From Selenomonas sp. (GTDB lineage Bacteria; Bacillota; Negativicutes; Selenomonadales; Selenomonadaceae), in the NCBI RefSeq assembly GCF_022771645.1, contig NZ_JALFCU010000073.1, positions 1 to 27,762 on the forward strand: a DNA stretch of 27,762 nucleotides, read 5' to 3'. The translations under genes were made by a program, and so were the position numbers. The notes under the pieces were generated by a model. The model had not been told where the DNA came from, made no database searches, and was given only the letters and a program-made list of their open reading frames with translations. Positions 14,917 to 23,458 of this stretch are shown piece by piece (the first letter of the stretch is position 1; each line of letters begins with the position of its first letter).

Positions 14917-16308
14917 TCACACATGACGCACGACCTCGAATCGATAAAGCGTCACGTGTTCGTTCGGCCCGATGTTTCCTTTGCGGCGCGCAATGTCAAT
15001 CTGCTGCTGGACATTGTCGACGCCCGCGAGGTCGGGGAGCAGCAGGCCGCGGCGGCTGCCGCTCTCGACGATGACGCCATAGCGCTTCACATCGAGCTGC
15101 GACGCGTCCGCGATGCGCTCCGGCGTCGTCAGCACGTCGACGTCGTAGACGAGGTGTGGCAGCTCGTCCGCCGTGACGGGCGAAAAGCGCGGGTCCTGCG
15201 TCCCTGCAGAAATCGCGTTGTGCAGGATCTCTTCCGCGAGGCTCGCCTTCGTCGGCAGGATCGTCCCGATGCAACCTCGTAATTGTCCTTCCTTCTTCAG
15301 CGAGACGAACGCGCCCGCTTGCACGTCCGTGAGCTCGCTCGGCAGGCCGTCCGGCAGTTTCGCGTAACCGTGCGACTGTACGAATGTTTCGAGCGACAGT
15401 CGCGCGAGCCGCACATAGATGTCTTCGTTTTCTTTGATGGCCGCGAGGCGGCGACGCTCCGCCGCCTCGTACTGCTCACCGAAATTCCGCGCGTCATCGC
15501 GCCCCGTCACACGAAACGACGCGACGCCGTAGCCGACGCCGAACGGCCCTTCGTACGACAAGAGCTCCGCGTCGACGGCGAGCCGGTCGAGCGCGCCCGC
15601 CATGATCCAGAACGAGCGCAGGCCGCACTCGGCAGCGTTTTCCGCGAGGTCTGCGGGCGTCGTCAGAAGTTTCAAGAAATCGCCGCTCGCAAAGACGTCT
15701 TGCATCCGCGCGTCGAACACGGGGCCGTCCGCCGCAAAGCCGTACGGCCCGTCATCCTTGAGCTTGTGCGACAAGTCGCCGCTCGCGACGAACGCGATGG
15801 AGAGGCCGAGCTCCGCCGCCGTGCGCGCGATGAGCTGCCCGAGCCGATAATGCGTCGCGGCCGAGAGCCCCGAGAACCCGATGCGCACGATGCTCCCCGT
15901 GTAGCCTGCTTCCTGCAAATAGCGCAACGGAATCATCGTCGCATGGTCGAGCTCGGGATGGCGCTCGCCAAGCGTGCCGGCAGGGACGCCCGCGGCCTTT
16001 GCGAGCTCCGACAGCCGCCGCACGAACCGTTCGTCATACGTCGCCCGCACGAAGAGCCCCGCTGCGCGGAACTGCCCGAAGTCCCCCACCGCTCCTGCGC
16101 CCGGCGAGATATGGAAATAATCGGCATACATCGTCGTATGCGGACTCGTAATCACGACGAGGTCCGGCGCGAGGCGCACGATGCGCGCGCTCGCCTCGTG
16201 ATAGGCGTCAATCGTCTTTTGGATCCGCCGTTCCTCGCCGCGCCCGACCTCCGGCATGATGAGCGGCGGATGCGGCACGGCGATGGCTCCGAGGATGGAC
16301 ATGGACAT
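14917..16308 (-). CDS. AmmeMemoRadiSam system fusion: Memo/LigB-like domain plus AMMECR1 domain
   Basis: 463-residue two-domain protein. The N-terminal part (about 1-270) is a class III extradiol dioxygenase/Memo-like domain with AVPHPPLIMP, ITSPHT and VASGDLSH histidines at the expected metal positions. The C-terminal part (about 285-463) is an AMMECR1 domain, with LRGCIGTI and the DPRFSPVTADEL segment. In many genomes these two domains accompany a radical SAM protein as a three-part set of unknown biochemical role; no radical SAM gene is in this window. ATG 16308 was chosen for AAAGG five bases upstream; ATG 16350 would add a basic leader. It starts an operon with a PPP phosphatase and a Tat-exported MBL hydrolase. 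No clear promoter was seen in the spacer to 16381. Confidence 0.88.
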   Translation of the reverse strand: MSMSILGAIAVPHPPLIMPEVGRGEERRIQKTIDAYHEASARIVRLAPDLVVITSPHTTMYADYFHISPGAGAVGDFGQFRAAGLFVRATYDERFVRRLSELAKAAGVPAGTLGERHPELDHATMIPLRYLQEAGYTGSIVRIGFSGLSAATHYRLGQLIARTAAELGLSIAFVASGDLSHKLKDDGPYGFAADGPVFDARMQDVFASGDFLKLLTTPADLAENAAECGLRSFWIMAGALDRLAVDAELLSYEGPFGVGYGVASFRVTGRDDARNFGEQYEAAERRRLAAIKENEDIYVRLARLSLETFVQSHGYAKLPDGLPSELTDVQAGAFVSLKKEGQLRGCIGTILPTKASLAEEILHNAISAGTQDPRFSPVTADELPHLVYDVDVLTTPERIADASQLDVKRYGVIVESGSRRGLLLPDLAGVDNVQQQIDIARRKGNIGPNEHVTLYRFEVVRHV

Positions 16309-16380
16309 CAAGACCTTTCTTTTTCTGCCGGAACGTTTCCTTTTTGCCATTCATTTCTTCATCCGGCGGCAAAAATCCTG

Positions 16381-16419
16381 CAAACAAAAACGGAACCGCC
16401 GATATATGAGCGGTTCCGT
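16381..16419 (-). terminator. Terminator of the histidine operon
   Basis: ACGGAACCGC (16390-16399) pairs with GCGGTTCCGT (16410-16419) over a 10-base loop. The minus-strand arm runs into TTTTTGTTTG. It lies 11 bases after the stop of the last gene of the histidine operon. Confidence 0.88.
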
Positions 16420-16430
16420 CCGTAAAAACG

Positions 16431-16820
16431 TCAAAAATGAAAAATCTGCATCATCTTCATGGCGAGCTGCTTCGGCTCGCCGTCTTTGTGCTGCAAGAGA
16501 TATTCGAGCGAGCCGACGTAGAAGAATGACGTGATAGGAATAAAACGGCGGCCTTTGCGCATATTGCCCCAGAGCATGAGGTGCTTGATGAGGCCGCGCA
16601 CATCGTCCTTCGTGCCGTTCTCGCGCCGCCAGACGCGTTTGAGCTTCCAATCTTGCTCGATGAACGCGACGATCGCGTCGACGAGCGCGGGGTTGCCGAG
16701 GTCTTTCTCGTATTGCTCGACAAGCTTGAAAGCGGCCGTGTCGCGCTTCAGATTGTGCCGCGTCTCGACGGCGAACAAGGCGATGAGCGCCGCGAGGAGG
16801 ACGCCGAGGAGCACTTGCAT
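16431..16820 (-). CDS. Small membrane-anchored protein of unknown function
   Basis: Not recognised. The 129 residues begin with one hydrophobic segment (VLLGVLLAALIALFAV, about 3-18), followed by a basic soluble part with a WKLKRVWRRENG stretch and an aromatic C-terminus. It is probably anchored by an N-terminal helix or exported. The ATG at 16820 shares one base with the stop of the nitroreductase gene (TGATG), so translation is likely coupled. It is the last gene before the terminator at 16381-16419. The linkage to the SagB-type gene is the only functional hint. Confidence 0.75.
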   Translation of the reverse strand: MQVLLGVLLAALIALFAVETRHNLKRDTAAFKLVEQYEKDLGNPALVDAIVAFIEQDWKLKRVWRRENGTKDDVRGLIKHLMLWGNMRKGRRFIPITSFFYVGSLEYLLQHKDGEPKQLAMKMMQIFHF

Positions 16821-17602
16821 CACATTTCCCCGCCTTTCCCGTACGACGCAGGGCCGACGCCTGCCGCCTTGCCGACCGTCGCGCCGTAGACGGCGAACTC
16901 TTGCTCGCCGTCGAGATGAAGCACGTCGCTCACGGCTGCATCATCGAACGCACCCATAGCGCAGCAGCCGATGCCTTGCGTCCACGCCGCGAGATAAAGA
17001 TTCTGGCAGACGTGGCCGGCGTCGAGAAACGCATAGCGGTACGCGCGCCGGCCGAAGATGTACGTGAGACGGTCGATGTTCGCCGCCCAGACGAACGTCA
17101 CGGCGCTCTGCGAGACCGCGTCGCGTGCGCGGAAGGCCGACGTGAAACGCTCCCCCGCCGCCTCATCGAGATGAAGCGGCAGCAGCAAGTGCTCGAACGC
17201 GAGATAACGATAGAAGCCCGGTGCGAGCCCTTCGACGCGCTGGACATAGAGATACGTCTCGAACGCATGGCGCGCGCCGGCGCTCGGCACGGTGCGCATG
17301 CTGCCGCCCTTCGCCGCCGGCATCTTCACGCCCTGCGTCGTCCAGAGCAGGAACGCGAGCTCTTTGCGCGTGATAGGCTCGTCTTTGTACTGGCGAACGC
17401 TTGCCCGCAGCTCGATCATTTCGAGGAAATCGACCTGCTGGTCTGGCAAGAGCTCCGCTTCGGGGAGTGCGATGACTTTCGTGCCCGGCGCGACGGGCTT
17501 TTCCGGCGGCGGCACGGGCGCGCCCTGCTTCAGCGGCGTGTCCTGCGGTGAAACATTCATCGTATCCGCGAGGAACGCCCGTTCTTTTTCATACATTTCC
17601 AT
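16820..17602 (-). CDS. SagB/ThcOx-type nitroreductase family protein
   Basis: 260-residue flavin-dependent oxidoreductase of the nitroreductase fold. Features include RASVRQYKDEPITRKELAFLLW (R-S-x-R-x-Y FMN-binding start, about 66-87), PSAGARHAFETYLYV, and the late DAGHVCQNLYLAAWTQGIGCCAMGAF flavin/dimer segment. SagB homologues oxidise azolines in thiazole/oxazole peptides, but no cyclodehydratase or precursor peptide is nearby, so the substrate is unknown. A proline-rich leader of about 50 residues precedes the domain. The stop of hisIE lies six bases upstream. No good Shine-Dalgarno is visible; ATG 17596 is an alternative start. Confidence 0.87.
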   Translation of the reverse strand: MEMYEKERAFLADTMNVSPQDTPLKQGAPVPPPEKPVAPGTKVIALPEAELLPDQQVDFLEMIELRASVRQYKDEPITRKELAFLLWTTQGVKMPAAKGGSMRTVPSAGARHAFETYLYVQRVEGLAPGFYRYLAFEHLLLPLHLDEAAGERFTSAFRARDAVSQSAVTFVWAANIDRLTYIFGRRAYRYAFLDAGHVCQNLYLAAWTQGIGCCAMGAFDDAAVSDVLHLDGEQEFAVYGATVGKAAGVGPASYGKGGEM

Positions 17603-17608
17603 GGCGCG

Positions 17609-18316
17609 TCACATATCGGGACGGACGCCCGTCTTGCCCGTGAACTTGTGGTAGGTCCCGCCCTTGCGGCGGCTCATGAGCTCGGCGAAGAGTTCCTCCG
17701 GCGAGATGCCATGGAACGCGAGCAGCACGAGGCAGTGATACCAGAGATCGCCCATCTCGTAGATGATTTCCTTGCGCACGTTGTTCTTCGAGGCGATGAC
17801 CGTCTCGACGGCTTCCTCGCCGACTTTTTTGAGAATCTTGTCCTGACCGTGATCGAACAGATAGTTCGTGTACGAGCCATCGATCGGGTGCAGCTGGCGG
17901 TCTTTGATGACGTCGTAAAGTTCGTTCAGCACGACGGCGAGCGACTGCTGCTTCTCGGGTGGCACGACGGCGACATCCTTGCCCGTCTGCTCGGGGTGCA
18001 GGCGGCGGCCGCTGAAGCACGAATACGTGCCCGTGAGGCACGCGACGCCGCGCTGATGCACGCGCACGAGGAGGGTGTCGCCGTCGCAGTCGTACGAGAT
18101 TTCTTTCACCTGCTGGATGTTGCCGCTCGTCTCGCCTTTCTGCCAGAGGCAGCCGCGGCTGCGGCTCCAGAACCACGTGAGCCCCGTCTCGATCGTCTTT
18201 TCGAGCGATTCCTTGTTCATGTAGGCGAGCATGAGCACCTGGCCGCTCTCTTCCTGCACGATGGCAGGCACGAGGCCTTTCTCGTCAAATTTTACTTTCG
18301 AAATGTCAACACTCAT
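17609..18316 (-). CDS. hisIE: Bifunctional phosphoribosyl-AMP cyclohydrolase / phosphoribosyl-ATP pyrophosphatase
   Basis: Catalyses steps 2 and 3 of histidine synthesis. 235 residues: HisI about 1-125, with WFWSRSRG, LWQKGETSGN and the metal-binding cysteines of YDCDGDTLLV and ACLTG; HisE about 130-235, with LYDVIKDR and KILKKVGEEAVE, then ELMSRRK near the end. A glycine replaces the usual lysine after SRSR. The ATG at 18316 follows AGGAGGT. It lies 17 bases after hisF. Confidence 0.97.
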   Translation of the reverse strand: MSVDISKVKFDEKGLVPAIVQEESGQVLMLAYMNKESLEKTIETGLTWFWSRSRGCLWQKGETSGNIQQVKEISYDCDGDTLLVRVHQRGVACLTGTYSCFSGRRLHPEQTGKDVAVVPPEKQQSLAVVLNELYDVIKDRQLHPIDGSYTNYLFDHGQDKILKKVGEEAVETVIASKNNVRKEIIYEMGDLWYHCLVLLAFHGISPEELFAELMSRRKGGTYHKFTGKTGVRPDM

Positions 18317-18333
18317 TCCGATGAAACCTCCTA

Positions 18334-19092
18334 TCAGAAGCGCATTTCGACGCCGCGCGATTTCAGATATTCCTTGACCTGGCGCACGGTGTACGTGCCG
18401 TAGTGGAACACGGACGCCGCGAGCACGGCATCGGCCTTGCCCTCCGTCAGCACGTCATAAAAATGCTCGAGCTTGCCCGCGCCGCCCGACGCGATGACCG
18501 GCACGTCGACGGCCTCGGAGACCGCACGCGTGAGCTCGATGTCATAGCCGTCCTTCGTGCCGTCGCAGTCCATGCTCGTGAGCAAAATTTCGCCTGCGCC
18601 GAGCTCCGTCGCGCGCCGCACCCACTCGAGGCAGTCGAGGCCCGTCGGCGTGCGGCCGCCGTTGACGTAGACTTCCCACTTGTGGTCGCCGCAGCGCTTT
18701 GCATCGACGGCGAGCACGACGCACTGGCGGCCGAAGCGCTCCGCGCCCTCGCGGATGACGGAGGGATTCTTGACCGCCGCCGTGTTCAGCGACGTCTTGT
18801 CCGCGCCGGCTTTCAACATCTTGCGCATGTCCTCGACCGTGCGGATGCCGCCGCCGATCGTGAACGGGATGAACACGTTCGACGCGCAGCCGCGCGCGAC
18901 GTCGACGATCGTGTCGCGCTTGTCGCTCGAAGCCGTGATGTCGAGGAAGACGAGCTCGTCCGCGCGCTCTTCATCGTAGCGCGCCGCGAGCTCGACGGGG
19001 TCGCCCGCATCGCGCAGGCCGACGAAGTTCGTGCCTTTGACGACGCGGCCGTCTTTCACGTCGAGGCAAGGAATGATCCGTTTCGTATACAA
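18334..19092 (-). CDS. hisF: Imidazole glycerol phosphate synthase cyclase subunit
   Basis: With HisH converts PRFAR and glutamine-derived ammonia to imidazole glycerol phosphate and AICAR. 252-residue (beta-alpha)8 barrel. The start TKRIIPCLDVKDGRVVKG has the catalytic Asp, and LTSMDCDGTKDGYD carries the second. The initiation codon appears to be TTG (19092-19090), since no ATG aligns with the family start; GGGGGAG is five bases upstream. Only two bases separate it from the hisA stop. Confidence 0.96.
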   Translation of the reverse strand: MYTKRIIPCLDVKDGRVVKGTNFVGLRDAGDPVELAARYDEERADELVFLDITASSDKRDTIVDVARGCASNVFIPFTIGGGIRTVEDMRKMLKAGADKTSLNTAAVKNPSVIREGAERFGRQCVVLAVDAKRCGDHKWEVYVNGGRTPTGLDCLEWVRRATELGAGEILLTSMDCDGTKDGYDIELTRAVSEAVDVPVIASGGAGKLEHFYDVLTEGKADAVLAASVFHYGTYTVRQVKEYLKSRGVEMRF

Positions 19093-19094
19093 TG

Positions 19095-19826
19095 TTACTC
19101 CCCCTTCGCGGCGAGTGCAATCGCTTTTTTGAGGTCAAGGCTGCCCGTGTAAATGGATTTGCCGACGATGACGCCCTCGATACCGTCGCGTTCGTATGGC
19201 AAGAGCGCGCGGATGTCGGCGAGATCCTTCACGCCGCCCGATGCGACGACGTCCACGCCGCTTTCGCGCGCGAGCTTCGCGGTGGCTTCGACATTGACAC
19301 CGGATAACGTGCCGTCGCGGCTGATGTCCGTGTAGATGATTGTGCGGACGCCTGCGTCCTTCATTTTTTTCGCGAGCGTGATGACATCGACATCGCCCGA
19401 CACGCCCCAGCCGTCGACGGCGACGATGCCGTCTTTCGCATCGATGCCGACGACGATGCGGTCGCCATATTTTGCACACGCCTCGCGGACGAGCTCGGGA
19501 TCTCGCACAGCGACGGAGCCGAGGATCACGCGGCGCACGCCAAGCTTCAGCACCTCGTCGATGTTCTCCATCGTGCGGATGCCGCCGCCGAGCTCGACAG
19601 GGATATTCACGGCGGCCAGAATCTCCTTGACCGTCGTGAGGTTTTCCGAGCGGCCGGCGCGCGCGCCGTCGAGGTCGACGAGGTGCAGGTACTCCGCGCC
19701 CTGTGCCGCCCATTGTTTTGCCATAGCAGCGGGGCTGTCCGAGAACACGGTCTCCTGCGCGAAATCGCCTTTAAACAGCCGCACGCACTTGCCGCCGCGG
19801 ATGTCGATGGCCGGATAGATTTTCAT
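19095..19826 (-). CDS. hisA: ProFAR isomerase
   Basis: Isomerises ProFAR to PRFAR. 243-residue TIM barrel related to HisF. MKIYPAIDIRGGKCVRL starts the first strand with the catalytic Asp, and DISRDGTLSG has the second. The ATG at 19826 is four bases after the hisH stop. A longer TTG frame from 19841 overlaps hisH and was not used. Confidence 0.96.
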   Translation of the reverse strand: MKIYPAIDIRGGKCVRLFKGDFAQETVFSDSPAAMAKQWAAQGAEYLHLVDLDGARAGRSENLTTVKEILAAVNIPVELGGGIRTMENIDEVLKLGVRRVILGSVAVRDPELVREACAKYGDRIVVGIDAKDGIVAVDGWGVSGDVDVITLAKKMKDAGVRTIIYTDISRDGTLSGVNVEATAKLARESGVDVVASGGVKDLADIRALLPYERDGIEGVIVGKSIYTGSLDLKKAIALAAKGE

Positions 19827-19830
19827 AGGC

Positions 19831-20442
19831 TCAACCCTCAATAAAGTTTTTCAAAATGGACAGGCCGACGTCGCCGGACTTCTCCGGATGGAACTGCGTG
19901 GCCTGGAGGTTCCCGACAGCGACGGAGGCCGTCAGCTGCTCGCCGTACTCCGTCGTCGCCGTGATGACGGCGGGGTCGTCCGGCACAGCGTGATAGCTGT
20001 GCACGAAATAGACGTACGGATGCTCCTGCAGGCCATGGAAGAGATCGCGCGGCTCGCGCGACTCGCGGATGGTCAGCGAGTTCCAGCCCATGTGCGGGAT
20101 CTTGAGGCCGGGCGCGTTGATTTTTTTCACCATGCCGTGGATGAGGCCGAGGCCTTTCGCCCCCGGGCTTTCCTCGCTGCCGTCGAAAAGGATCTGCAGG
20201 CCGACGCAGATACCGAGCATCGGACGGCCGTCGGCAACGAGCGACTTGATCGTCGGGATGAGCCCCGTCGCCTCGAGGTTCTTCATGCAATCGCCGAACG
20301 CGCCGACGCCGGGGAGAATGATTTTTTCGGCGGCTTCGATCGTTTCTTTGTCGCTCGTGACTTTCACGTCTGCGCCGAGTGCCGCGACGGCTTTCTCTAC
20401 ACTGAAGAGGTTGCCGACGCCATAATCTATGACTGCAATCAT
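19831..20442 (-). CDS. hisH: Imidazole glycerol phosphate synthase glutaminase subunit
   Basis: 203-residue class I glutamine amidotransferase supplying ammonia to HisF. The nucleophile is in GICVGLQILF and the His/Glu pair in QFHPEKSG. The usual IDYGVGNLFSVEKA N-terminus is present. The ATG at 20442 has AAGGAG at good spacing; an upstream TTG at 20451 was rejected. It lies 13 bases from hisB and four from hisA. Confidence 0.97.
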   Translation of the reverse strand: MIAVIDYGVGNLFSVEKAVAALGADVKVTSDKETIEAAEKIILPGVGAFGDCMKNLEATGLIPTIKSLVADGRPMLGICVGLQILFDGSEESPGAKGLGLIHGMVKKINAPGLKIPHMGWNSLTIRESREPRDLFHGLQEHPYVYFVHSYHAVPDDPAVITATTEYGEQLTASVAVGNLQATQFHPEKSGDVGLSILKNFIEG

Positions 20443-20455
20443 TGGATTCAACTCC

Positions 20456-21043
20456 TTAGAGCATACCTTTCGTCGACGGCACGCCGGTCACTTTCGGATC
20501 ATGTTCGACGGCGATGCGGAGGGCGTGGCCGAGGGCTTTGAAGATGGCTTCGACCTTGTGGTGCGAGTTGCGGCCGTAGAGCACGCGCACGTGGAGCGTG
20601 AGGCCGGCGTGGACGGCGAAGGCGCGCAGGAATTCTTCGACGAGTTCCGTGTCGAAGCCGCCGATCATCGGCGCCATCTCCCCGCCTTCGTACACCAGGT
20701 ACGGCCGTCCGCTGATGTCGAGCGAGACGAACGCGAGCGCTTCGTCCATTGGCAGGTAGAACGTGCCGTAGCGGCGGATGCCCTTCTTGTCGCCGATCGC
20801 TTTCTTGAACGCGTCGCCGAGCGCGATGCCGATGTCCTCGACGCTGTGGTGGCCGTCGACTTCGATGTCGCCGTCGCAGACGAGCGCGAGGTCTAAAAGG
20901 CCGTGCGCCGTCATCAGCGTCATCATGTGGTCAAAAAAACCGATGCCCGTATGGATGTCCGCCACGCCTGTGCCATCAAGGTTCAGCGCGAGGCGGATGC
21001 CCGTCTCGGCCGTGCGCCGCTCGACTGCGGCAGCGCGGCTCAC
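20456..21043 (-). CDS. hisB: Imidazoleglycerol-phosphate dehydratase
   Basis: 195-residue manganese enzyme, monofunctional (no phosphatase domain). Metal-binding motifs are FFDHMMTLMTAHGLLD, DGHHSVEDIGIALG and GRNSHHKVEAIFKALG. The start is GTG at 21043, overlapping the hisC stop by four bases (GTGA) with GGGAGG six bases upstream. A GTG at 21082 would add a run with no family counterpart. It directly precedes hisH. Confidence 0.95.
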   Translation of the reverse strand: MSRAAAVERRTAETGIRLALNLDGTGVADIHTGIGFFDHMMTLMTAHGLLDLALVCDGDIEVDGHHSVEDIGIALGDAFKKAIGDKKGIRRYGTFYLPMDEALAFVSLDISGRPYLVYEGGEMAPMIGGFDTELVEEFLRAFAVHAGLTLHVRVLYGRNSHHKVEAIFKALGHALRIAVEHDPKVTGVPSTKGML

Positions 21044-22116
21044 TGCGCGCCTCCCATGAAGTCTTTCAAAACGTTCAGCCACGTATCATTTTCCTGCCGC
21101 GTGCCCATGGAGATGCGCAGGCAGTTCGCGAGACGCGGGGCATTCCCGAAATGGCGCACGCCGATGCTCGCGGCCTCGAATGCTTTCGTCAGATCCTCTG
21201 AGTTGTTCAAATGGAACAGCACGAAATTCGTCTCCGATGGATAGACGGTCACGCCGTCCACTTTTTTGAGTTCCTCGATCATGCGCTTGCGCTCGGCGAT
21301 GACCATCTGGATGCGCGGCACGTATTCGTCACGCATCTGATAGACGACGTCCGCCGTCACGAGCGACAGCGTGTTCATGTGGTACGGCATGAACGCGCGG
21401 CCGATCATGCGCATGACGTCGGGCGAACCGATGGCATAGCCGACGCGGCACGACGCGAGGCCGTACGCCTTCGAGAACGTGCGCGCGATGATCATGTTCG
21501 GATAGTCTTTCAAAAGTCCCATGGCCGACTGGCCGTAGAACTCGATGTACGCCTCGTCGACGAGGAACACGCAGCTCATCGGCAGGTTGTCCGCGATGTA
21601 CTGGATGTCTGCGAGCGGGATGCCTGTGCCCGTCGGGTTGTTCGGATTGCAGACGACGGCGAGCGCCGCCTTGTTATCGACGCACGTCTTCACGAACTTC
21701 TCAGCGTCAAACGTGTAGTCGTCCTCGAGGTCGACGGGGATGCCTTGCGCCTCGGCGGCCGCCGCGTAAATGCTGTACATGGAGAACGACGGCTGCGGGA
21801 AGACGATCTTTGACGTCTTCGCGTTGCCGAAGCAGTAGAAAATCTTCTCGATGAGCTCCGACGAGCCGTTGCCGAGCACGACCTGGTTCGTCTGCACGCC
21901 AAAATTCTTCGCGATCTGCTCCGTGAGATTCAGGTAGTCCGTCGCCGTCGGGTAGCGGTTGAACGCGACGCTCGCGAAGCGTCCCATGAGGCGGTCTTCG
22001 ACGAGCGGCGGCATGTTCAGCGTGCTCTCGTTCGCATTCAGCGTAATCTCGTACGGATTTTCATCCATGTCATATTCGGGGCGCTCTGCGAGCCCCGGAC
22101 GATATTTCAAAGCCAT
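21040..22116 (-). CDS. hisC: Histidinol-phosphate aminotransferase
   Basis: 358-residue PLP enzyme of fold type I. The lysine is in ARTFSKAYGLASCRVGY, with NPNNPTG and FLVDEAYIEF. It transaminates imidazole acetol phosphate to histidinol phosphate. The ATG at 22116 lies one base after the hisD stop, with AGGAGGAAGG inside the hisD end. The stop overlaps hisB. Confidence 0.97.
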   Translation of the reverse strand: MALKYRPGLAERPEYDMDENPYEITLNANESTLNMPPLVEDRLMGRFASVAFNRYPTATDYLNLTEQIAKNFGVQTNQVVLGNGSSELIEKIFYCFGNAKTSKIVFPQPSFSMYSIYAAAAEAQGIPVDLEDDYTFDAEKFVKTCVDNKAALAVVCNPNNPTGTGIPLADIQYIADNLPMSCVFLVDEAYIEFYGQSAMGLLKDYPNMIIARTFSKAYGLASCRVGYAIGSPDVMRMIGRAFMPYHMNTLSLVTADVVYQMRDEYVPRIQMVIAERKRMIEELKKVDGVTVYPSETNFVLFHLNNSEDLTKAFEAASIGVRHFGNAPRLANCLRISMGTRQENDTWLNVLKDFMGGAQ

Positions 22117-22117
22117 G

Positions 22118-23458
22118 TTAGTCCTTCCTCCTCAAGCGGATCGCGTTTGCATGTGCCCCGAGCCCTTCCGTTTCGGCGAGGCGGATGATGTCGTCCGACA
22201 CCGCCGCGAGCGCGGGCTGCGTGTACGAAATGATGCTCGTGCGCTTCATGAACGTCTCGACGTTCAACACGGAATAGTAGCGCGCCGTGCCGCCCGTCGG
22301 CAGCACGTGGTTCGGGCCGGCGAAGTAATCGCCGAGCGGCTCGGGCGAATACGCGCCGAGGAACACGGCGCCCGCGTGGCGCACGTACGGCAGCAGCTGG
22401 AACGGGTTCTCTGTCAAGAGCTCCATATGCTCCGGCGCCGAGACATTCGCGAAGCGCATGGCCTGCATAATATCGTCCGCGACGACGATGAGGCCGTTGC
22501 GGTCGATGGAGGCCTGCGCGATGTCCTTGCGCGGCAGCTGGGCGAGCTGCTTTTCGGCCTCTGTCGCGACCTTTGTCGCGAGCTCCTCGTCATCCGTGAT
22601 GACGATGCTCGATGCGAGCGGATCGTGCTCGGCCTGGCTCAGCATGTCGGCCGCCGTGTAGACGGGGTCGGCCGTCTTGTCCGCGACGATGAGGATCTCG
22701 CTCGGGCCGGCGAGCATGTCGATGTCGACGTGGCCGTAGACTTCTTTTTTCGCGAGCGTCACGAAGATGTTGCCGGGGCCCGTGATCTTGTCGACGCGCG
22801 GCACGGTCTCCGTGCCGAACGCCATCGCCGCGATGGCCTGCGCGCCGCCGATCTTGTAGATTTTTTTCACGCCGGCCGCGCGCGCCGCGATGAGGACGTA
22901 CGGATTGATTTTTCCGTTTTTCGGCGGCACCATCATGATGATCTCGCCGACGCCTGCGACGGACGCGGGCACGGCGTTCATGATGACGGACGACGGGTAG
23001 GCCGCCGTGCCGCCCGGCACGTAGATGCCGACGCGGTCGAGCGGGATGATGGCCTGGCCGAGGATGGAGCCCGCATCGCGATACGTCATCCACGAGTTCG
23101 GCTTTTGCTCCTCGTGATAGCGCCGCACGTTCGCCGCCGCTTTCGTGAGAGACTCGACGACTGCCGGGTCGGCCGCCGCTTCCGCCGCCGCAAATTCCTC
23201 TTCGCTGACGAGCATATTCTCCGGCGTGAGGTCGACCCGGTCGATGAGCTTCGTGTAATGCATGACGGCCTTGTCGCCATCCTTGCGCACGTCATTCACG
23301 ATCATGCGGACGAGTTCGGCGGCGCTCATGTCACGCCCGAACAGCTTCTTGTTGCCCTCGCGGATCTTCGGATTGAGCTCGACCTCGTCAAACGCCGCTT
23401 TCGTCAGCATGCGCTCGACTTCGCGTTCCCCGACGTCTTTTGCTTTGACGATCCTCAT
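22118..23458 (-). CDS. hisD: Histidinol dehydrogenase
   Basis: Oxidises histidinol to histidine in two NAD steps. 446 residues, typical length. Zinc and catalytic motifs are visible: GIYVPGGTAAYPSS, KITGPGNIFVTLAKK, DMLAGPSEILIVAD, QAEHDPLASS, ISAPEHMEL-like SAPEHMELL, and the late GPNHVLPTGGTARYYS. The ATG at 23458 follows the hisG stop directly (TAAATG), with GAGGAA upstream. Confidence 0.98.
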   Translation of the reverse strand: MRIVKAKDVGEREVERMLTKAAFDEVELNPKIREGNKKLFGRDMSAAELVRMIVNDVRKDGDKAVMHYTKLIDRVDLTPENMLVSEEEFAAAEAAADPAVVESLTKAAANVRRYHEEQKPNSWMTYRDAGSILGQAIIPLDRVGIYVPGGTAAYPSSVIMNAVPASVAGVGEIIMMVPPKNGKINPYVLIAARAAGVKKIYKIGGAQAIAAMAFGTETVPRVDKITGPGNIFVTLAKKEVYGHVDIDMLAGPSEILIVADKTADPVYTAADMLSQAEHDPLASSIVITDDEELATKVATEAEKQLAQLPRKDIAQASIDRNGLIVVADDIMQAMRFANVSAPEHMELLTENPFQLLPYVRHAGAVFLGAYSPEPLGDYFAGPNHVLPTGGTARYYSVLNVETFMKRTSIISYTQPALAAVSDDIIRLAETEGLGAHANAIRLRRKD

